A stretch of 64,000 nucleotides of DNA from an uncultured Latescibacterota bacterium (GCA_958295495.1 OY282352.1:2728001-2792000), one strand, 5' to 3'; shown: positions 7,900-17,697, counted from the first letter of the stretch. The notes: generated by a model not told the origin, from the letters alone. Numbers and translations are program-made.

Positions 7900-8723
7900 G
7901 GGTAGGAGAAAAACCCCCGACCCGTCTTGCGGCCCAACGCGCCCTGCGCGACCATCTCGCGCAGCAGGGGACAGGGGCGGTATTTGGAAGTGCCTAGACG
8001 CTGGGCAAACGATTCGAGGATATCCAAGGTTACGTCGAGTCCGACGTAGTCGGCCAAGGCCAGCGGGCCTAGGGGATGGCTCGCTCCCAGCACCATTGCC
8101 CGGTCGATGTCTTCGGCGCTGGCCACGCCTTCGGCGAGGGCGTAGATGGCCTCATTGATCATGGGAAAGAGGATGCGATTGACCGCAAAACCGGGGCTAT
8201 TGGCGACCGCGAGGGGAGTTTTGCCTAAGTCTTGGGCCAAGGCCATGATGGCGGCAAAGGTCCCGTCCGAAGTCTCAGTTGCGCGCACCACTTCGATTAG
8301 GGGCATGATCGGAGGCGGGTTGAAGAAGTGCATGCCAATTGCCTTGTCTGGCCGACCGGCCGCGGCGGCGAGAGCGTTGATGTCTAGGCCAGAAGTGTTG
8401 CTGGCGAGGATAGCCTCTGGCTTGGAACCTCGTCCGAGTTGGGCAAAGACAGCGAGCTTGAGGTCTAAGCGTTCGGGCACAGCTTCGATGACCATGTCGG
8501 CGGTGCCGATGTCGGCGAGTTGGTCAATTCCCCGCAGCGCGGCGACGGCCGCTTCGCTGGCGGCTTGTTGGCGCAGGCGTACGGCGATGCTGGCCAGCCC
8601 TTGTTTGCGGGCACAGGGATCTGCGTCGTAGAGCAGTACCTCCCTGTTGGCTTGGGCCAGAACTTGGGCAATGCCGCGCCCCATAGTGCCGGCCCCAATG
8701 ACGGCAATGCGTTTGAGATTCAT
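7896..8723 (-). CDS. hbd: 3-hydroxyacyl-CoA (3-hydroxybutyryl-CoA) dehydrogenase
   Basis: This 275-aa cytoplasmic enzyme has the length of single-function HBD/PaaH proteins and oxidises L-3-hydroxyacyl-CoA with NAD+. Seen: the Rossmann motif GAGTMGRG (residues 10-17), the acidic residue ending strand 2 (LLYDAD), SNTSGLDI, the catalytic His in GMHFFNPP, and a C-terminal helical domain with NSPGFAVNRI and GRGFF. I use ATG at 8723; an in-frame TTG at 8735 adds four residues. It is first in a three-gene minus-strand operon with the NlpC/P60 and glycosyltransferase genes and has no obvious functional link to them. Confidence 0.9.
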   Translation of the reverse strand: MNLKRIAVIGAGTMGRGIAQVLAQANREVLLYDADPCARKQGLASIAVRLRQQAASEAAVAALRGIDQLADIGTADMVIEAVPERLDLKLAVFAQLGRGSKPEAILASNTSGLDINALAAAAGRPDKAIGMHFFNPPPIMPLIEVVRATETSDGTFAAIMALAQDLGKTPLAVANSPGFAVNRILFPMINEAIYALAEGVASAEDIDRAMVLGASHPLGPLALADYVGLDVTLDILESFAQRLGTSKYRPCPLLREMVAQGALGRKTGRGFFSYP

Positions 8724-8893
8724 ATCGTCGCCCAAAGGTGGGTTCGAGTCGAACTTACCATGTTACCCAATAATCGCATAATCGCAAGAGGTTAGAAACC
8801 AACTCCTTATACTAATGTATTGCGGGAGCGAGGAGATCGCCTAGATTGATTTTTTCGCCGCTGGGGTGCAACAATAAAAGCAGGGGAGAATCA

Positions 8894-10615
8894 ATGGCAG
8901 CAGATCAAGGGAAACTGAGGAGCGCCGACTGGTTTGGGCGCGAGGACAAAGGCGGGTTCATTCACCGGAGCTGGATGAAGCGCGGCCTGCCCGAGCACGA
9001 ATTCGATGGCCGCCCGGTCATCGGCATCTGCAACACGTGGTCCGAGCTGACGCCGTGCAATATCCACTTCCGCGACTTGGCCGAAGCCGTCAAGCGCGGC
9101 GTGTACGAAGCTGGGGGGTTGCCGGTGGAATTCCCAGTCACCTCGCTGGGCGAGCCGATCATGCGCCCAACGACTATGCTCTTCCGCAACTTGGCGAGCA
9201 TGGATGTGGAGGAGTGCATTCGCGCCAACCCGGTTGACGGCGTGGTGCTCCTGACCGGGTGCGACAAAACCACGCCGGCGTGCTTGATGGGGGCGGCCAG
9301 CGTTGATTTGCCGACGATTGCCGTGCCCGGCGGCCCCATGCTCAACGGCAAGTACCGCGGCAGCGATATTGGTTCGGGAACGGACGTGTGGAAGTTCAGC
9401 GAGGACTTTCGCGCCGGGAAGATGACGCGCGAAGAATTCGGACTGGCCGAGGACGGCATGACGCGCTCGGATGGGCACTGCATGACGATGGGCACGGCAT
9501 CGACGATGGCCTGTATGGTCGAAGCGCTCGGCATGACCCTGCCGGGTGGTGCGGCGATCCCGGCCCCGGACTCGCGGCGCAAGGTGCTGGCGCATCTGGC
9601 CGGGTCGCGCATCGTCGAGATGGTGGGCGAAGACCTCAAAATGTCCAATATCCTCGGGCGCGCGGCTTTTGAGAACGCCATCAAGGTCAACGCGGCTATC
9701 GGTGGTTCGACTAACTTCGTCGTTCATTTGCTGGCCCTCGCCGGGCGCGTCGGCATTGAGTTGTCCTTGGACGACTTCGACCGCCTCGGCAGCGAGCTGC
9801 CGCTATTGGTCAATTTGATGCCCGCGGGCGAGTATCTGATGGAGGATTTCTATTACGCCGGTGGCTTGCCGGTGGTGATCGAGGAGTTGAAGGATTCCCT
9901 GCATCTAGACGCTTTGACGGCGACGGGCAAGTCGCTCGGCGAGAATGTCGCCGGGGCAGTCTGCTACAATCGCGACGTGATCGCGCCGCTAAGCGAGCCG
10001 TTGATCGAGGCCGCGGGCTTGGCCGTGCTCCGGGGCAACCTCTGCGCGGACGGGGCGATCATCAAGCCGTCGGCCGCCTCGCCCGAACTGATGCAGCACC
10101 GCGGCCCAGCGGTGGTCTTTGAGACGATTGAGGACTATCACCAACGGATCGACAGCCCCGATTTGGACGTGGATGAGTCGAGTGTACTGGTGCTGCAAAA
10201 CGTCGGGCCGGTTGGCTATCCAGGCATGGCCGAGGTCGGCAATATAGGATTGCCCAAGAAGCTGCTAAAAAAGGGCGTCCGAGACATGGTGCGCGTTTCC
10301 GATGGCCGCATGAGCGGCACGGCCTACGGCACCGTAATCCTGCACGTGGCCCCCGAAGCGGCCATTGGCGGCTCGCTGGCGCTGGTGCGCGATGGCGACG
10401 TGATCGAGCTCGACGTGGCGGGCCGGCGGCTGCACCTAGACGTGTCGGACGAGGAACTGGCGCGCCGCCGTGCGGCTTGGCAGCCCCCCGTGCCCCACGA
10501 TACCCGGGGCTACGTCAGCCTCTATATCGACCACGTGATGCAGGCCGACAAAGGAGTTGACTTCGACTTCTTGGTCGGCAAGTCCAGTGCCGTTGTAACG
10601 CGCGAGGCCCACTAA
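8894..10615 (+). CDS. IlvD/Edd-family dehydratase, sugar-acid (pentonate) type
   Basis: This 573-aa iron-sulfur dehydratase has motifs of the whole family (LLTGCDKTTPACLMG, MGTASTMACM, RMSGTAYGTV). The N-terminus (WFGREDKGGFIHRSW, ICNTWSELTPCN) follows the L-arabinonate/xylonate dehydratase branch more than biosynthetic dihydroxy-acid dehydratase, as I recall those sequences. The likely reaction is removal of water from an aldonic acid to a 2-keto-3-deoxy acid. The next gene, an enolase-superfamily sugar-acid dehydratase 15 bases downstream, supports a catabolic role. I chose ATG at 8894 (GGGGAG at 8883-8888) over an upstream in-frame ATG at 8846. True IlvD remains possible. Confidence 0.83.
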   Translation: MAADQGKLRSADWFGREDKGGFIHRSWMKRGLPEHEFDGRPVIGICNTWSELTPCNIHFRDLAEAVKRGVYEAGGLPVEFPVTSLGEPIMRPTTMLFRNLASMDVEECIRANPVDGVVLLTGCDKTTPACLMGAASVDLPTIAVPGGPMLNGKYRGSDIGSGTDVWKFSEDFRAGKMTREEFGLAEDGMTRSDGHCMTMGTASTMACMVEALGMTLPGGAAIPAPDSRRKVLAHLAGSRIVEMVGEDLKMSNILGRAAFENAIKVNAAIGGSTNFVVHLLALAGRVGIELSLDDFDRLGSELPLLVNLMPAGEYLMEDFYYAGGLPVVIEELKDSLHLDALTATGKSLGENVAGAVCYNRDVIAPLSEPLIEAAGLAVLRGNLCADGAIIKPSAASPELMQHRGPAVVFETIEDYHQRIDSPDLDVDESSVLVLQNVGPVGYPGMAEVGNIGLPKKLLKKGVRDMVRVSDGRMSGTAYGTVILHVAPEAAIGGSLALVRDGDVIELDVAGRRLHLDVSDEELARRRAAWQPPVPHDTRGYVSLYIDHVMQADKGVDFDFLVGKSSAVVTREAH

Positions 10616-10630
10616 CGAAAGGACTAGACG

Positions 10631-11770
10631 GTGAAGATCGCCAAGGTCGAACAGTTTTTCCCGCGCCCGCGCCAACGCTTGGTCAAAATTACCACGGACA
10701 ACGGCTTGGTCGGCTGGGGCGAAACGACCCTAGAGGGCAAGCCCAAGAGCACTTGGGCGGCCGTGGAAGAGTTGGCCGAGTACTTCGTCGGCAAGGATCC
10801 GCTCCGCATTGAGCACCACTGGCAGCACGTGTATCGCTCGGCCTTTTTCCGCGGTGGCAATGTGCTGATGAGCGCACTGTCGGGCATCGATCAGGCGCTG
10901 TGGGACATCGCCGGCAAGCACTACAATGTCCCCGCCTATATGCTCTTGGGCGGTGCGGTGCGCGACCGGATTCGCGTGTACGCGCACTGGGGCATCCACG
11001 GCCAGACCGACGAGGCACTCGCGGCGGCGCGGGCGCGCCTCGACATGCTGTTGGCGAAAGGCTACACGGCTTTTAAGACGGGGCCGGGGGGCCGGTGGCG
11101 TGCCCACGAGCCACCGGCGCGGATCGACGCATTCGTCAAAGACGCCTATACCATGCGCGAATGGGTCGGCGACGAGGTAGAGCTATGCTTCGACTTCCAC
11201 GGCAAGATGACGCCGGGGCTGGCGATTGAAGTGTGTGGCCGGCTCGCGGGGATGCGGCCGATGTTCGTCGAAGAGCCAATCCCCCAAGAAAATGTCGATG
11301 CGCTAAAGGAGGTCTCCGACCACGTGCCGTTCCCCATTGCCACAGGGGAGCGCCTGCTCTCGCGCTGGGAATTCCGGGAGATTTTTGAAAAGCAGGCCGT
11401 CTCCTATATCCAGCCCGACGGATCGCACGCGGGAGGCATCACCGAACTAAAAAAGATCGCCAATATGGCCGAGGTCTATTACATCCACATCATGCCGCAC
11501 TGCGCCATCGGCCCGGTGGCCTTTTCCGCCTGTATGCAGGTCGATGCGGTGGTGCCCAATTTCCTCGTCCAGGAACAGATTGACGAGGGGTTGGGCGAAG
11601 GGCTGCTCGTCGAGCCTTGGCAGGTGATTGACGGCCACATCGAGCTGCCGACCAAGCCGGGGTTGGGGTTTGACCTGATCGAGTCCGAGGCGGAAAAGGC
11701 GATCGAGTACACAGAGGAATTAGGCGGCGAATACTACTACGAAAACGACGGCAGCGTCGCAGACTGGTAG
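10631..11770 (+). CDS. Enolase-superfamily dehydratase, D-galactonate dehydratase-like
   Basis: This 379-aa protein is of the mandelate racemase/muconate lactonising superfamily and resembles DgoD in length and motifs. It should dehydrate a sugar acid to a 2-keto-3-deoxy acid using Mg2+. Likely metal ligands are D188 (in FDFHG), E214 (in VEEP) and E240 (in TGER). Candidate catalytic bases are H190 and H290 (MPHCAIGP). The start is GTG at 10631 with AAAGGA nearby. It is cotranscribed with the preceding dehydratase. Two dehydratases for sugar acids side by side suggest use of plant or algal sugar acids. Exact substrate is uncertain because the superfamily is promiscuous. Confidence 0.85.
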   Translation: MKIAKVEQFFPRPRQRLVKITTDNGLVGWGETTLEGKPKSTWAAVEELAEYFVGKDPLRIEHHWQHVYRSAFFRGGNVLMSALSGIDQALWDIAGKHYNVPAYMLLGGAVRDRIRVYAHWGIHGQTDEALAAARARLDMLLAKGYTAFKTGPGGRWRAHEPPARIDAFVKDAYTMREWVGDEVELCFDFHGKMTPGLAIEVCGRLAGMRPMFVEEPIPQENVDALKEVSDHVPFPIATGERLLSRWEFREIFEKQAVSYIQPDGSHAGGITELKKIANMAEVYYIHIMPHCAIGPVAFSACMQVDAVVPNFLVQEQIDEGLGEGLLVEPWQVIDGHIELPTKPGLGFDLIESEAEKAIEYTEELGGEYYYENDGSVADW

Positions 11771-11777
11771 CATTGCC

Positions 11778-12146
11778 GTGCGCCGCCGTGCGTTTGAGAA
11801 GCTGGTGGAAAGGGCACTCCAGCGCCTGCCGGAGGAGTTCCGCCAAGCGCTGGACAACCTAGCCATCGTCGTCGAGGACTGGCCCGACCCCGAGCTGGTC
11901 GAGGAGATCACCGGCGATCCAGAGGAAGTGCTCTACGGACTTTTTACGGGTACGCCCCTGCCCGAGCGCCGCCTCGAAGACAGCGGAGACCTGCCGCCGG
12001 TAATCGCGCTCTATCAGGGGCCTTTGGAGGAGGACTTTCCCGAGCGGGCCGAGCTGGCGCAGGAGGTAGAAACGACCTTGGTACACGAGCTGGCGCACTT
12101 TATGGGCTTTGACGAAGACGCAGTTAGAGAGTACGGCTATGAATAG
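11778..12146 (+). CDS. Minimal zincin-type metallopeptidase
   Basis: This 122-aa protein matches the small 'possible zinc metallopeptidase' family (zincin_1, PF06262) in size and layout. An acidic N-terminal domain is followed by H103-E-L-A-H107 then GFDED, the extended HExxHxxGxxD/E zinc site. No signal peptide is present, so it is cytoplasmic. The start is GTG at 11778, seven bases after the dehydratase stop. Its end overlaps the ankyrin gene. Biological target unknown. Confidence 0.82.
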   Translation: MRRRAFEKLVERALQRLPEEFRQALDNLAIVVEDWPDPELVEEITGDPEEVLYGLFTGTPLPERRLEDSGDLPPVIALYQGPLEEDFPERAELAQEVETTLVHELAHFMGFDEDAVREYGYE

Positions 12147-13086
12147 CACTGACTTGCAAAAGGCCCTTGACGAGGGCGAATTAGACGCCTTGGCGGCTTT
12201 GCTGCGCCAGCACCCGCACCTGATGCACCAGCGCATCGAATGCGCAAACGGGCAGAGCGATACCCCCTTGCAGTACGCCGACCGCATCGCCGCTAGCTTG
12301 GACGCCATGCGCTTGTTGGTCGAATTCGGTGCCGATTTGCGCGAATTGAACGGAGCGCTCTTTGGGTGCTGCGAGGCCCACAATTTAGACCATATACAGC
12401 GCCTGCTAAAGCTGGGCGTCCACCCCGACGACGCATACAACGAAGGCTGGGACTGCCGAGTCCTCTACGGGCTTTTGCAGACGTACCACCGCTCGCCCCC
12501 CGCCCATCTGCACGCCTGCGTCGAAGCGCTCATCGAAGTGGGGGCCACCTTTGAGGATGGGCCGACGATGGATATCCACCGAGGCCGGCTGGACCAATTG
12601 GAGCAGCGCCTCGAGCGCTGTCCCGACTTGGTCGCGGTGCGCTTCTGGCTCGACTATGGCGACCATCTCACGCTGCGAGGTGCTACCCTGCTGCACGTGG
12701 CGGTCGAATATCACGAGTTGGATGCCGTGCGCCTGCTGCTGAGGCGCGGTGCCGATTTGAATGCCCGCGTCGAGATCGGCCGCAACGGCGTGGGCGGCCA
12801 GACGCCCATCTTCCACGCCATTGGTGCCAACCAAGGAACGGGCTGGGAGACCTTCGAGTACCTGTTGGACAAGGGAGCGGACTTGACGGTTAGAGCACGC
12901 ATCCAGCGCAACCCAGCGGCTGACGACAAAGTGATGGACTGCATTCACAAGGGGCAGGACCACTTTTTTCTTGAGGTCGAACAACTCACGCCGCTGGGCT
13001 ATGCCCTGCGCTGCGAATCCGGCCCGGCGTGGCGCGCCACACCGCGCGAAGTGACCCGGTTGCGGGCACTGTATGCCCCGGCCTAA
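12139..13086 (+). CDS. Ankyrin-repeat protein
   Basis: This 315-aa protein consists of ankyrin-like repeats; the clearest are RLLVEFGADLRELNGALFG, TLLHVAVEYHELDAVRLLLRR and TPIFHAIGANQ with EYLLDKGADL. No signal peptide or enzymatic domain is seen, so it is probably a cytoplasmic binding protein. I start it at ATG 12139, which overlaps the zincin stop by eight bases; an earlier in-frame start at 12109 would lie deeper in the zincin gene. Ligand unknown. Confidence 0.8.
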   Translation: MNSTDLQKALDEGELDALAALLRQHPHLMHQRIECANGQSDTPLQYADRIAASLDAMRLLVEFGADLRELNGALFGCCEAHNLDHIQRLLKLGVHPDDAYNEGWDCRVLYGLLQTYHRSPPAHLHACVEALIEVGATFEDGPTMDIHRGRLDQLEQRLERCPDLVAVRFWLDYGDHLTLRGATLLHVAVEYHELDAVRLLLRRGADLNARVEIGRNGVGGQTPIFHAIGANQGTGWETFEYLLDKGADLTVRARIQRNPAADDKVMDCIHKGQDHFFLEVEQLTPLGYALRCESGPAWRATPREVTRLRALYAPA

Positions 13087-13172
13087 TCTAGCTGCGCTAG
13101 GCAGTTGCTCCTCTCGGCGATATGGTTTAATTTTTTCCTTCGCAACACACCATTACCTAAGCAGATTTTCCC

Positions 13173-14882
13173 GTGAATGTACCCAAACACGACATACTAA
13201 TCGTAGGCGGCGGTGGCGCGGGTCTGCGGGCGGCGATTGCCGCTGTCGAGCTCGATCCGAACCTCAGCGTCGGCTTGGTGTCCAAAGTGTACCCTATGCG
13301 CAGCCACACGGTGTCAGCCGAGGGCGGCTCCGCGGCGGTGCTGCGCGAAGACGACAGTTTCGACTCCCATGCCTTCGACACCATCAAGGGCAGCGACTTC
13401 CTCGCCGACCAAGACGTAGTCGAGGTCTTCGTCAAGGAAGCCCGCGACGAGCTGATTCAATTGGAGCATTGGGGCTGCCCTTGGAGCCGCGACGACGACG
13501 GGCGGATCAGTGTGCGCGCTTTCGGCGGCATGTCGGTCAAGCGCACCCTGTACGCGGCCGACAAGACCGGTTTCCACATGCTTCACGCCCTTTTCCAGAC
13601 TTCGCTCAAGTACGACCGCATCCAGCGCTACGACGAGTGGTTCGGGACTCGGCTGCTGCTCAACGACAACGGCGCGGCTTGCGGTGTGGCAGCGATCAAC
13701 GTGCGCTCAGGTGCTATGCAGGCGATTCCCGCCAAGGCCGTAATCATCTGCACGGGCGGCGGCGGGCGCATCTTTCCCTTTACGACCAACGCCGCCATCA
13801 AGACCGGCGACGGCATGTCCATGGCCTACCGAGCGGGCTGTCCACTCAAGGACATGGAATTTGTGCAGTACCATCCCACCGGGCTGCCGGGCACGGGCAT
13901 CCTGATGACCGAGGCATCGCGCGGCGAGGGCGGCTACCTGATCAACAACAAGGGCGACCGCTACCTCAGCGAGTACCTGCCCGACAAGATGGAATTAGGC
14001 CCGCGCGACATGGTTTCGCGGGCGTTCGTCCACGAGGAGCGCGCCGGTCGGGTCTTTTCCGGCCCGTACGGGACCTATGTCCATCTTGATTTGCGGCACT
14101 TGGGCGAAAAGAAAATCGACGAACGCATCCCCTTCGTGCGCGAGTTGACCAAAAATTACGTGGGCATCGATCCCGTGTACGAGCCGGTGCCCGTGCGCCC
14201 GGTGGTCCACTACATGATGGGCGGTATTCACACCGACATTACTACGGCGACGCCGATTCCGGGCCTGTACGCAGCCGGGGAAACAGCCTGTGTCACCATC
14301 AACGGGGCCAATCGCCTCGGCTCCAACTCGCTGTCCGAGCTTTTGGTCTTCGGTGCTCGGGCCGGCCGGTATGCGGCCGAGTACGCCGCGGAGGCCAAGA
14401 CACCGCCGTACAGCAGCTTGGAGCAGATGGCCGACGACGAGTGGCAGCAGATTGAAAATGCGTTCTTCAAAAGCAAAGGCAGCGAGCGAATTGCCGACAT
14501 TCGCACGGATCTGCAGAAAACGATGGAGCAAGGAGCGGGCATCTATCGAGAACAGGAGAGCCTAGAAGCGACCTGCGCCGAGCTTCCCAAGCTCAAGGAA
14601 CGCTATACTCGCATTAAGGTTGACGATAGCTCATCGGTCTTCAACACCGAACTGACCGCCGCTTTGGAACTGGGCTCGCTGCTCGACGTGGCCGAGGCCG
14701 TGGCCCACTCGGCACGTTTGCGCCGGGAGTCTCGCGGTTCGCATTCGCGCACGGACTACGAGGAGCGCGACGACGACAACTTCCTCAGCCACTCCTTGGC
14801 GCATCGCACCGATGGCGAGCCGCGCATTGAATACCAAGACGTTGTCATTACCCGCTGGCAGCCCCAAGAGCGTACCTACTGA
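13173..14882 (+). CDS. frdA: Fumarate reductase / succinate dehydrogenase flavoprotein subunit
   Basis: This 569-aa flavoprotein carries the succinate/fumarate active site. Seen: the FAD motif [11 protein letters not shown]45 in [10 protein letters not shown] for covalent [25 protein letters not shown] substrate loop with its catalytic Arg, and [13 protein letters not shown]. The gene order A-B-C-D and two ~120-130-aa membrane subunits match the E. coli FrdABCD (three-helix subunit) plan rather than SdhCDAB. With heme A synthase in the same window, the direction in vivo (succinate oxidation or fumarate reduction) is open. It starts with GTG at 13173. Confidence 0.9.
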   Translation: MNVPKHDILIVGGGGAGLRAAIAAVELDPNLSVGLVSKVYPMRSHTVSAEGGSAAVLREDDSFDSHAFDTIKGSDFLADQDVVEVFVKEARDELIQLEHWGCPWSRDDDGRISVRAFGGMSVKRTLYAADKTGFHMLHALFQTSLKYDRIQRYDEWFGTRLLLNDNGAACGVAAINVRSGAMQAIPAKAVIICTGGGGRIFPFTTNAAIKTGDGMSMAYRAGCPLKDMEFVQYHPTGLPGTGILMTEASRGEGGYLINNKGDRYLSEYLPDKMELGPRDMVSRAFVHEERAGRVFSGPYGTYVHLDLRHLGEKKIDERIPFVRELTKNYVGIDPVYEPVPVRPVVHYMMGGIHTDITTATPIPGLYAAGETACVTINGANRLGSNSLSELLVFGARAGRYAAEYAAEAKTPPYSSLEQMADDEWQQIENAFFKSKGSERIADIRTDLQKTMEQGAGIYREQESLEATCAELPKLKERYTRIKVDDSSSVFNTELTAALELGSLLDVAEAVAHSARLRRESRGSHSRTDYEERDDDNFLSHSLAHRTDGEPRIEYQDVVITRWQPQERTY

Positions 14883-14894
14883 CTGAGAGGAGCT

Positions 14895-15641
14895 ATGAGC
14901 GACAAGACCATTGGCATCCGGGTGGCCCGCTTCCGACCCGAACAGGAGGACGCACCCACCGAGCAGGTTTACGAGGTTCCCTATCAGGAGGACTGGGTCG
15001 TCCTCGACGCGCTCAACTACATCAAAGACCACATCGACGGCACCCTCTCGTACCGCTGGTCGTGTCGGATGGGCGTGTGTGGCTCGTGCGGCATGATGGT
15101 CAACGGCGAGCCTAAGTTGACCTGCGCGGCCTTCCTCAAGGACTACTACCCGAATGAGTTGGTGGTCCAACCCCTCGCCCACTTCCCAATCGTCCGCGAC
15201 TTGGTCGTCGATATAGAAGATTTCATGGCCAAGCTCAAAGCGGTACAGCCGTGGATCATTCGCGAAGAAGACAAGCCGGTCGCCGAAGGCGAGTATTTGC
15301 AGTCGCCGGCGGAGCTAAAGGAGTTCAAGCAGTTTAGCCAGTGCATCAACTGCCTGCTGTGCTACGCGGCTTGTCCCGTCTATGGGCTGGAAGACGTCTT
15401 CGTCGGCCCAGCGGCCCTCGCGCTTTCCTACCGCTACAACCTCGACTCGCGCGACGAAGGCTACGCCCAGCGCACGGTCGTTGCCGCTAGCAGTGAGGGT
15501 ATCTGGGAATGTACTTTTATCGGCGAATGCTCGGTGGTCTGTCCCAAGGACGTCGATCCGGCCGCCGCCATCCAGCGCACCAAGCTCGAGACTACCACCA
15601 ATTGGTTCAAATCCTTTCTCATGCCTTGGGGGGACAAATGA
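14895..15641 (+). CDS. frdB: Fumarate reductase / succinate dehydrogenase iron-sulfur subunit
   Basis: This 248-aa subunit passes electrons between FAD and quinone. All cluster ligands are visible: [2Fe-2S] C57, C62, C65 and C77 ([12 protein letters not shown]...C); [4Fe-4S] C150, C153, C156 (CINCLLC) plus C160; [3Fe-4S] C206, C212, C216. Length is normal. It begins 12 bases after frdA with a GAGAGGAG ribosome site and its stop overlaps the frdC start (ATGA). Confidence 0.93.
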   Translation: MSDKTIGIRVARFRPEQEDAPTEQVYEVPYQEDWVVLDALNYIKDHIDGTLSYRWSCRMGVCGSCGMMVNGEPKLTCAAFLKDYYPNELVVQPLAHFPIVRDLVVDIEDFMAKLKAVQPWIIREEDKPVAEGEYLQSPAELKEFKQFSQCINCLLCYAACPVYGLEDVFVGPAALALSYRYNLDSRDEGYAQRTVVAASSEGIWECTFIGECSVVCPKDVDPAAAIQRTKLETTTNWFKSFLMPWGDK

Positions 15642-16036
15642 GCCAGTCGTACGAAACCTACAAGCCAAAGCTATCTCCGGCTTGGTGGCTGAAGAGCCGT
15701 CGCTACTTCCTGTTTATGATGCGTGAATTGAGCAGCGTCTTCATCGCCGTTTTCGTCCTCCTCTTCCTCTACCAACTCTTTGCGCTGGCCAAGGGGCCGG
15801 AGGCGTATGCGGATTGTCGCTCCGCACTGAAGATGCCGGCGTTTGTGGCCTTTTACGCGGTTGCGTTTGTCTTTGCCCTCTACCACACGATCACTTGGCT
15901 GGGGGTAATGGGCCGAGTCCAAGTCGTGCGGATGGGTGCGTTTACCGTGCCGCCCAAATTGGTAACGGCTGGTGCCTTCGTCGGGTTTTTCCTCGTGTCG
16001 GCGGCCGTCGGCTGCATTTTCCTGTACGCGCTATAG
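15638..16036 (+). CDS. frdC: Fumarate reductase membrane subunit C
   Basis: This 132-aa protein has three predicted transmembrane helices (residues ~28-50, 68-88 and 108-130) and conserved-looking residues KPKLSPAWW near the start and [10 protein letters not shown] in helix 2, as in FrdC. It anchors the complex and contributes to the quinone site. The ATG at 15638 overlaps the frdB stop by four bases. Confidence 0.85.
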   Translation: MSQSYETYKPKLSPAWWLKSRRYFLFMMRELSSVFIAVFVLLFLYQLFALAKGPEAYADCRSALKMPAFVAFYAVAFVFALYHTITWLGVMGRVQVVRMGAFTVPPKLVTAGAFVGFFLVSAAVGCIFLYAL

Positions 16037-16038
16037 CT

Positions 16039-16401
16039 ATGAGCTACAAACGAGACAAAACCGAACCTTTCTGGTGGAGCCTGTTTTCCGCTGGCGGCGT
16101 AGTGGCCGCCATGCTGATCCCGGTGCTGATCTACTTCACCGGGCTGGCCGAGCCGCTGGGCTTGATCGGCGCGGAAGTGAGCCGATATGAGGCCATGCGC
16201 GAGTTGTTCGGCCAGCCGTTGGCCAAAGTGTTCTTTTTCGTCGTGGCCGTCCTACCTCTCTACCACGCGGCGCACCGCATCCGCTTCATGCTCCACGAGT
16301 TCGGGGTGCGAAAGCTGATCCTTCCCATTCACTACTTCTGCTACGGCGGTGCCGTAGCCGGCACTGGGCTGGCGGCCTATATCTTCTTCCATCTGCTTTA
16401 A
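16039..16401 (+). CDS. frdD: Fumarate reductase membrane subunit D
   Basis: This 120-aa protein has three predicted transmembrane helices. The N-terminal KTEPFWWSLFSAGG, the internal PLYHAAHRIRF and the general length fit FrdD. It pairs with FrdC to form the anchor and quinone site. The start (ATG 16039) lies two bases past the frdC stop. It is the last gene of the four-gene operon. Confidence 0.85.
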   Translation: MSYKRDKTEPFWWSLFSAGGVVAAMLIPVLIYFTGLAEPLGLIGAEVSRYEAMRELFGQPLAKVFFFVVAVLPLYHAAHRIRFMLHEFGVRKLILPIHYFCYGGAVAGTGLAAYIFFHLL

Positions 16402-16535
16402 CTGGACGTGGTCGGGCAGGTCGCCACGGGAAACAAGGCCGTGTGCGGATTCGACTTGGAGGAGACGAGTTCGCGTTTCGCGCGCTTGGCGGCCTCTTAG
16501 GCAGTTTCACTAAAGCAAGGAAAGGAAGAACGTCG

Positions 16536-16958
16536 ATGCCCGTGGGAGACAAAAACGCTATAATCGCCGGTTGTGGGATGCACCACGTAGCCGTGCAGAC
16601 GCGCGATTGGGAAACTTCGCTGTGCTTTTACCGAGATGTGCTGGGCATGGAGGTCGTCGCCGAATTTGGTTCGCCCGAGCGCAAGATCGCGCTCTTGGAT
16701 GCGGGCGACGGAAGCCACCTCGAACTCTTCGCCCCCACGGCCAAATCACCCACGCTCGGGGCCGAAAGCCCCAACGATCCGGTGACGCACTTTGCCTTGG
16801 CGGTTACAGACGCCCGCGCCGCCACTGCGCGGGTGCGAGCGGCTGGATGCGAGATTACGGTCGAACCCAAGGATGTGAAGCTGGACCGGCTGAACGTGAC
16901 AGTCGCCTTTTTCAAAGGACCCAACGGCGAAGTCGTGGAGTTTTTCCAGACTCACTAG
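16536..16958 (+). CDS. VOC-superfamily protein (glyoxalase/dioxygenase-like)
   Basis: This 140-aa single-domain protein has two beta-alpha-beta-beta-beta modules of the vicinal oxygen chelate fold. Candidate metal ligands are H16 or H17 in GMHHVAVQT, the Glu in SHLELF, His in THFALAV and the final Glu in GEVVEFFQ. Such proteins include lactoylglutathione lyase and methylmalonyl-CoA epimerase; the sequence does not tell which. Start ATG 16536 is preceded by AAGGAAAGGAAG; a longer in-frame start at 16443 has no ribosome site. Confidence 0.78.
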   Translation: MPVGDKNAIIAGCGMHHVAVQTRDWETSLCFYRDVLGMEVVAEFGSPERKIALLDAGDGSHLELFAPTAKSPTLGAESPNDPVTHFALAVTDARAATARVRAAGCEITVEPKDVKLDRLNVTVAFFKGPNGEVVEFFQTH

Positions 16959-16982
16959 ACTGAGTTGGCACAAAGTTGGCAC

Positions 16983-17018
16983 AAAAAAAGCGCGGGTGCC
17001 CGAAGGCCCCGCGCTTTT
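16983..17018. terminator. Bidirectional intrinsic terminator
   Basis: An 11-bp perfect stem (AAAAGCGCGGG at 16986-16996 with CCCGCGCTTTT at 17008-17018) has A and T runs on either side. It can end both the VOC transcript and the convergent cold-shock transcript. Confidence 0.85.
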
Positions 17019-17035
17019 CGCGTTTGTCTGAGGGA

Positions 17036-17275
17036 TTATTGCGGAGTTTCGGTTTGAGGGGCCGCGCTGATGACGACCACGTCTCGGGCTTGGAGGCCCT
17101 TGGGGCTAGCGACCGTTTCAAATTCCACCCGCTGACCTTCCTCTAGGGAGCGGAAACCATCGCCGCGAATCGCGCTGTAATGGACGAAGACGTCGTCTTG
17201 TCCTTCGCGCTGAATAAAACCAAACCCCTTGGAACTATCGAACCACTTAACGGATCCACTTTGACGTTCGGACAT
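17036..17275 (-). CDS. cspA: Cold-shock domain protein
   Basis: This 79-aa single cold-shock domain binds single-stranded RNA/DNA and acts as an RNA chaperone. Both RNP motifs are present: KGFGFIQ (RNP1, residues ~16-22) and VFVHYSAI (RNP2, ~29-36). A ~12-residue Glu/Thr/Pro tail follows. GGGAGGT lies ~10 bases before the ATG. It is downstream of rpsU on the same strand and may share its promoter; a ~100-base gap could hold a leader, as in other csp mRNAs. Confidence 0.93.
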   Translation of the reverse strand: MSERQSGSVKWFDSSKGFGFIQREGQDDVFVHYSAIRGDGFRSLEEGQRVEFETVASPKGLQARDVVVISAAPQTETPQ

Positions 17276-17374
17276 GATGAAGGTTACCTCCCTTCGGTTG
17301 CTAATTGCGTTGAACTGAGCGTTCCAAGCTGGCCTTAAGGACGCCGACCAACAGGGTTGGCTTACAAAAAAGAC

Positions 17375-17647
17375 CTAGCGCGGGCTGCGCCTATCGGCCC
17401 CGCGTGCGCTACGCCCACCGGTCCCGCGTACGCCGCGTACGAAGCCGACCTCGGCCATGCGAATGGCCTTCTGCTGCCGGCGGATGCTCTTTTGGCGATT
17501 GATCTTCTTCTGGACCGAGGGTTTGGTATAGAAACGCCGCTTTTTCAAGTCGCGCAATAAGCCGGCTTTGCGGGTTTTGGACGTAAAGCGCCGCAGCGCC
17601 TTTTCAAAGGGTTCGTCCGATCTGACCTCGACGCTGAAATTGTTCAT
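17375..17647 (-). CDS. rpsU: 30S ribosomal protein bS21
   Basis: This 90-aa protein is a component of the small ribosomal subunit platform needed for initiation. The N-terminal half (VRSDEPFEKALRRFTSK, GLLRDLKKRRFYTKPSVQKK) is classical bS21. It extends past the usual ~70 residues with a Gly/Arg-rich tail (residues ~70-90), a length seen in some phyla. AGGAG precedes the ATG and a good sigma-70 promoter lies 50-80 bases upstream. Confidence 0.93.
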   Translation of the reverse strand: MNNFSVEVRSDEPFEKALRRFTSKTRKAGLLRDLKKRRFYTKPSVQKKINRQKSIRRQQKAIRMAEVGFVRGVRGTGGRSARGADRRSPR

Positions 17648-17697
17648 CTACTGCTCCTAACACCTTGGCTGTAAGTCTCTACGTATAGAAAATGTAT

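Noticed and set aside
8771..8813. TAATCGCA tandem 8-mers and a TATACT box between the divergent hbd and dehydratase genes as an operator and promoter
   Set aside because: No acceptable -35 at 16-18 bases spacing and no regulator gene nearby; two 8-mers are too little evidence.
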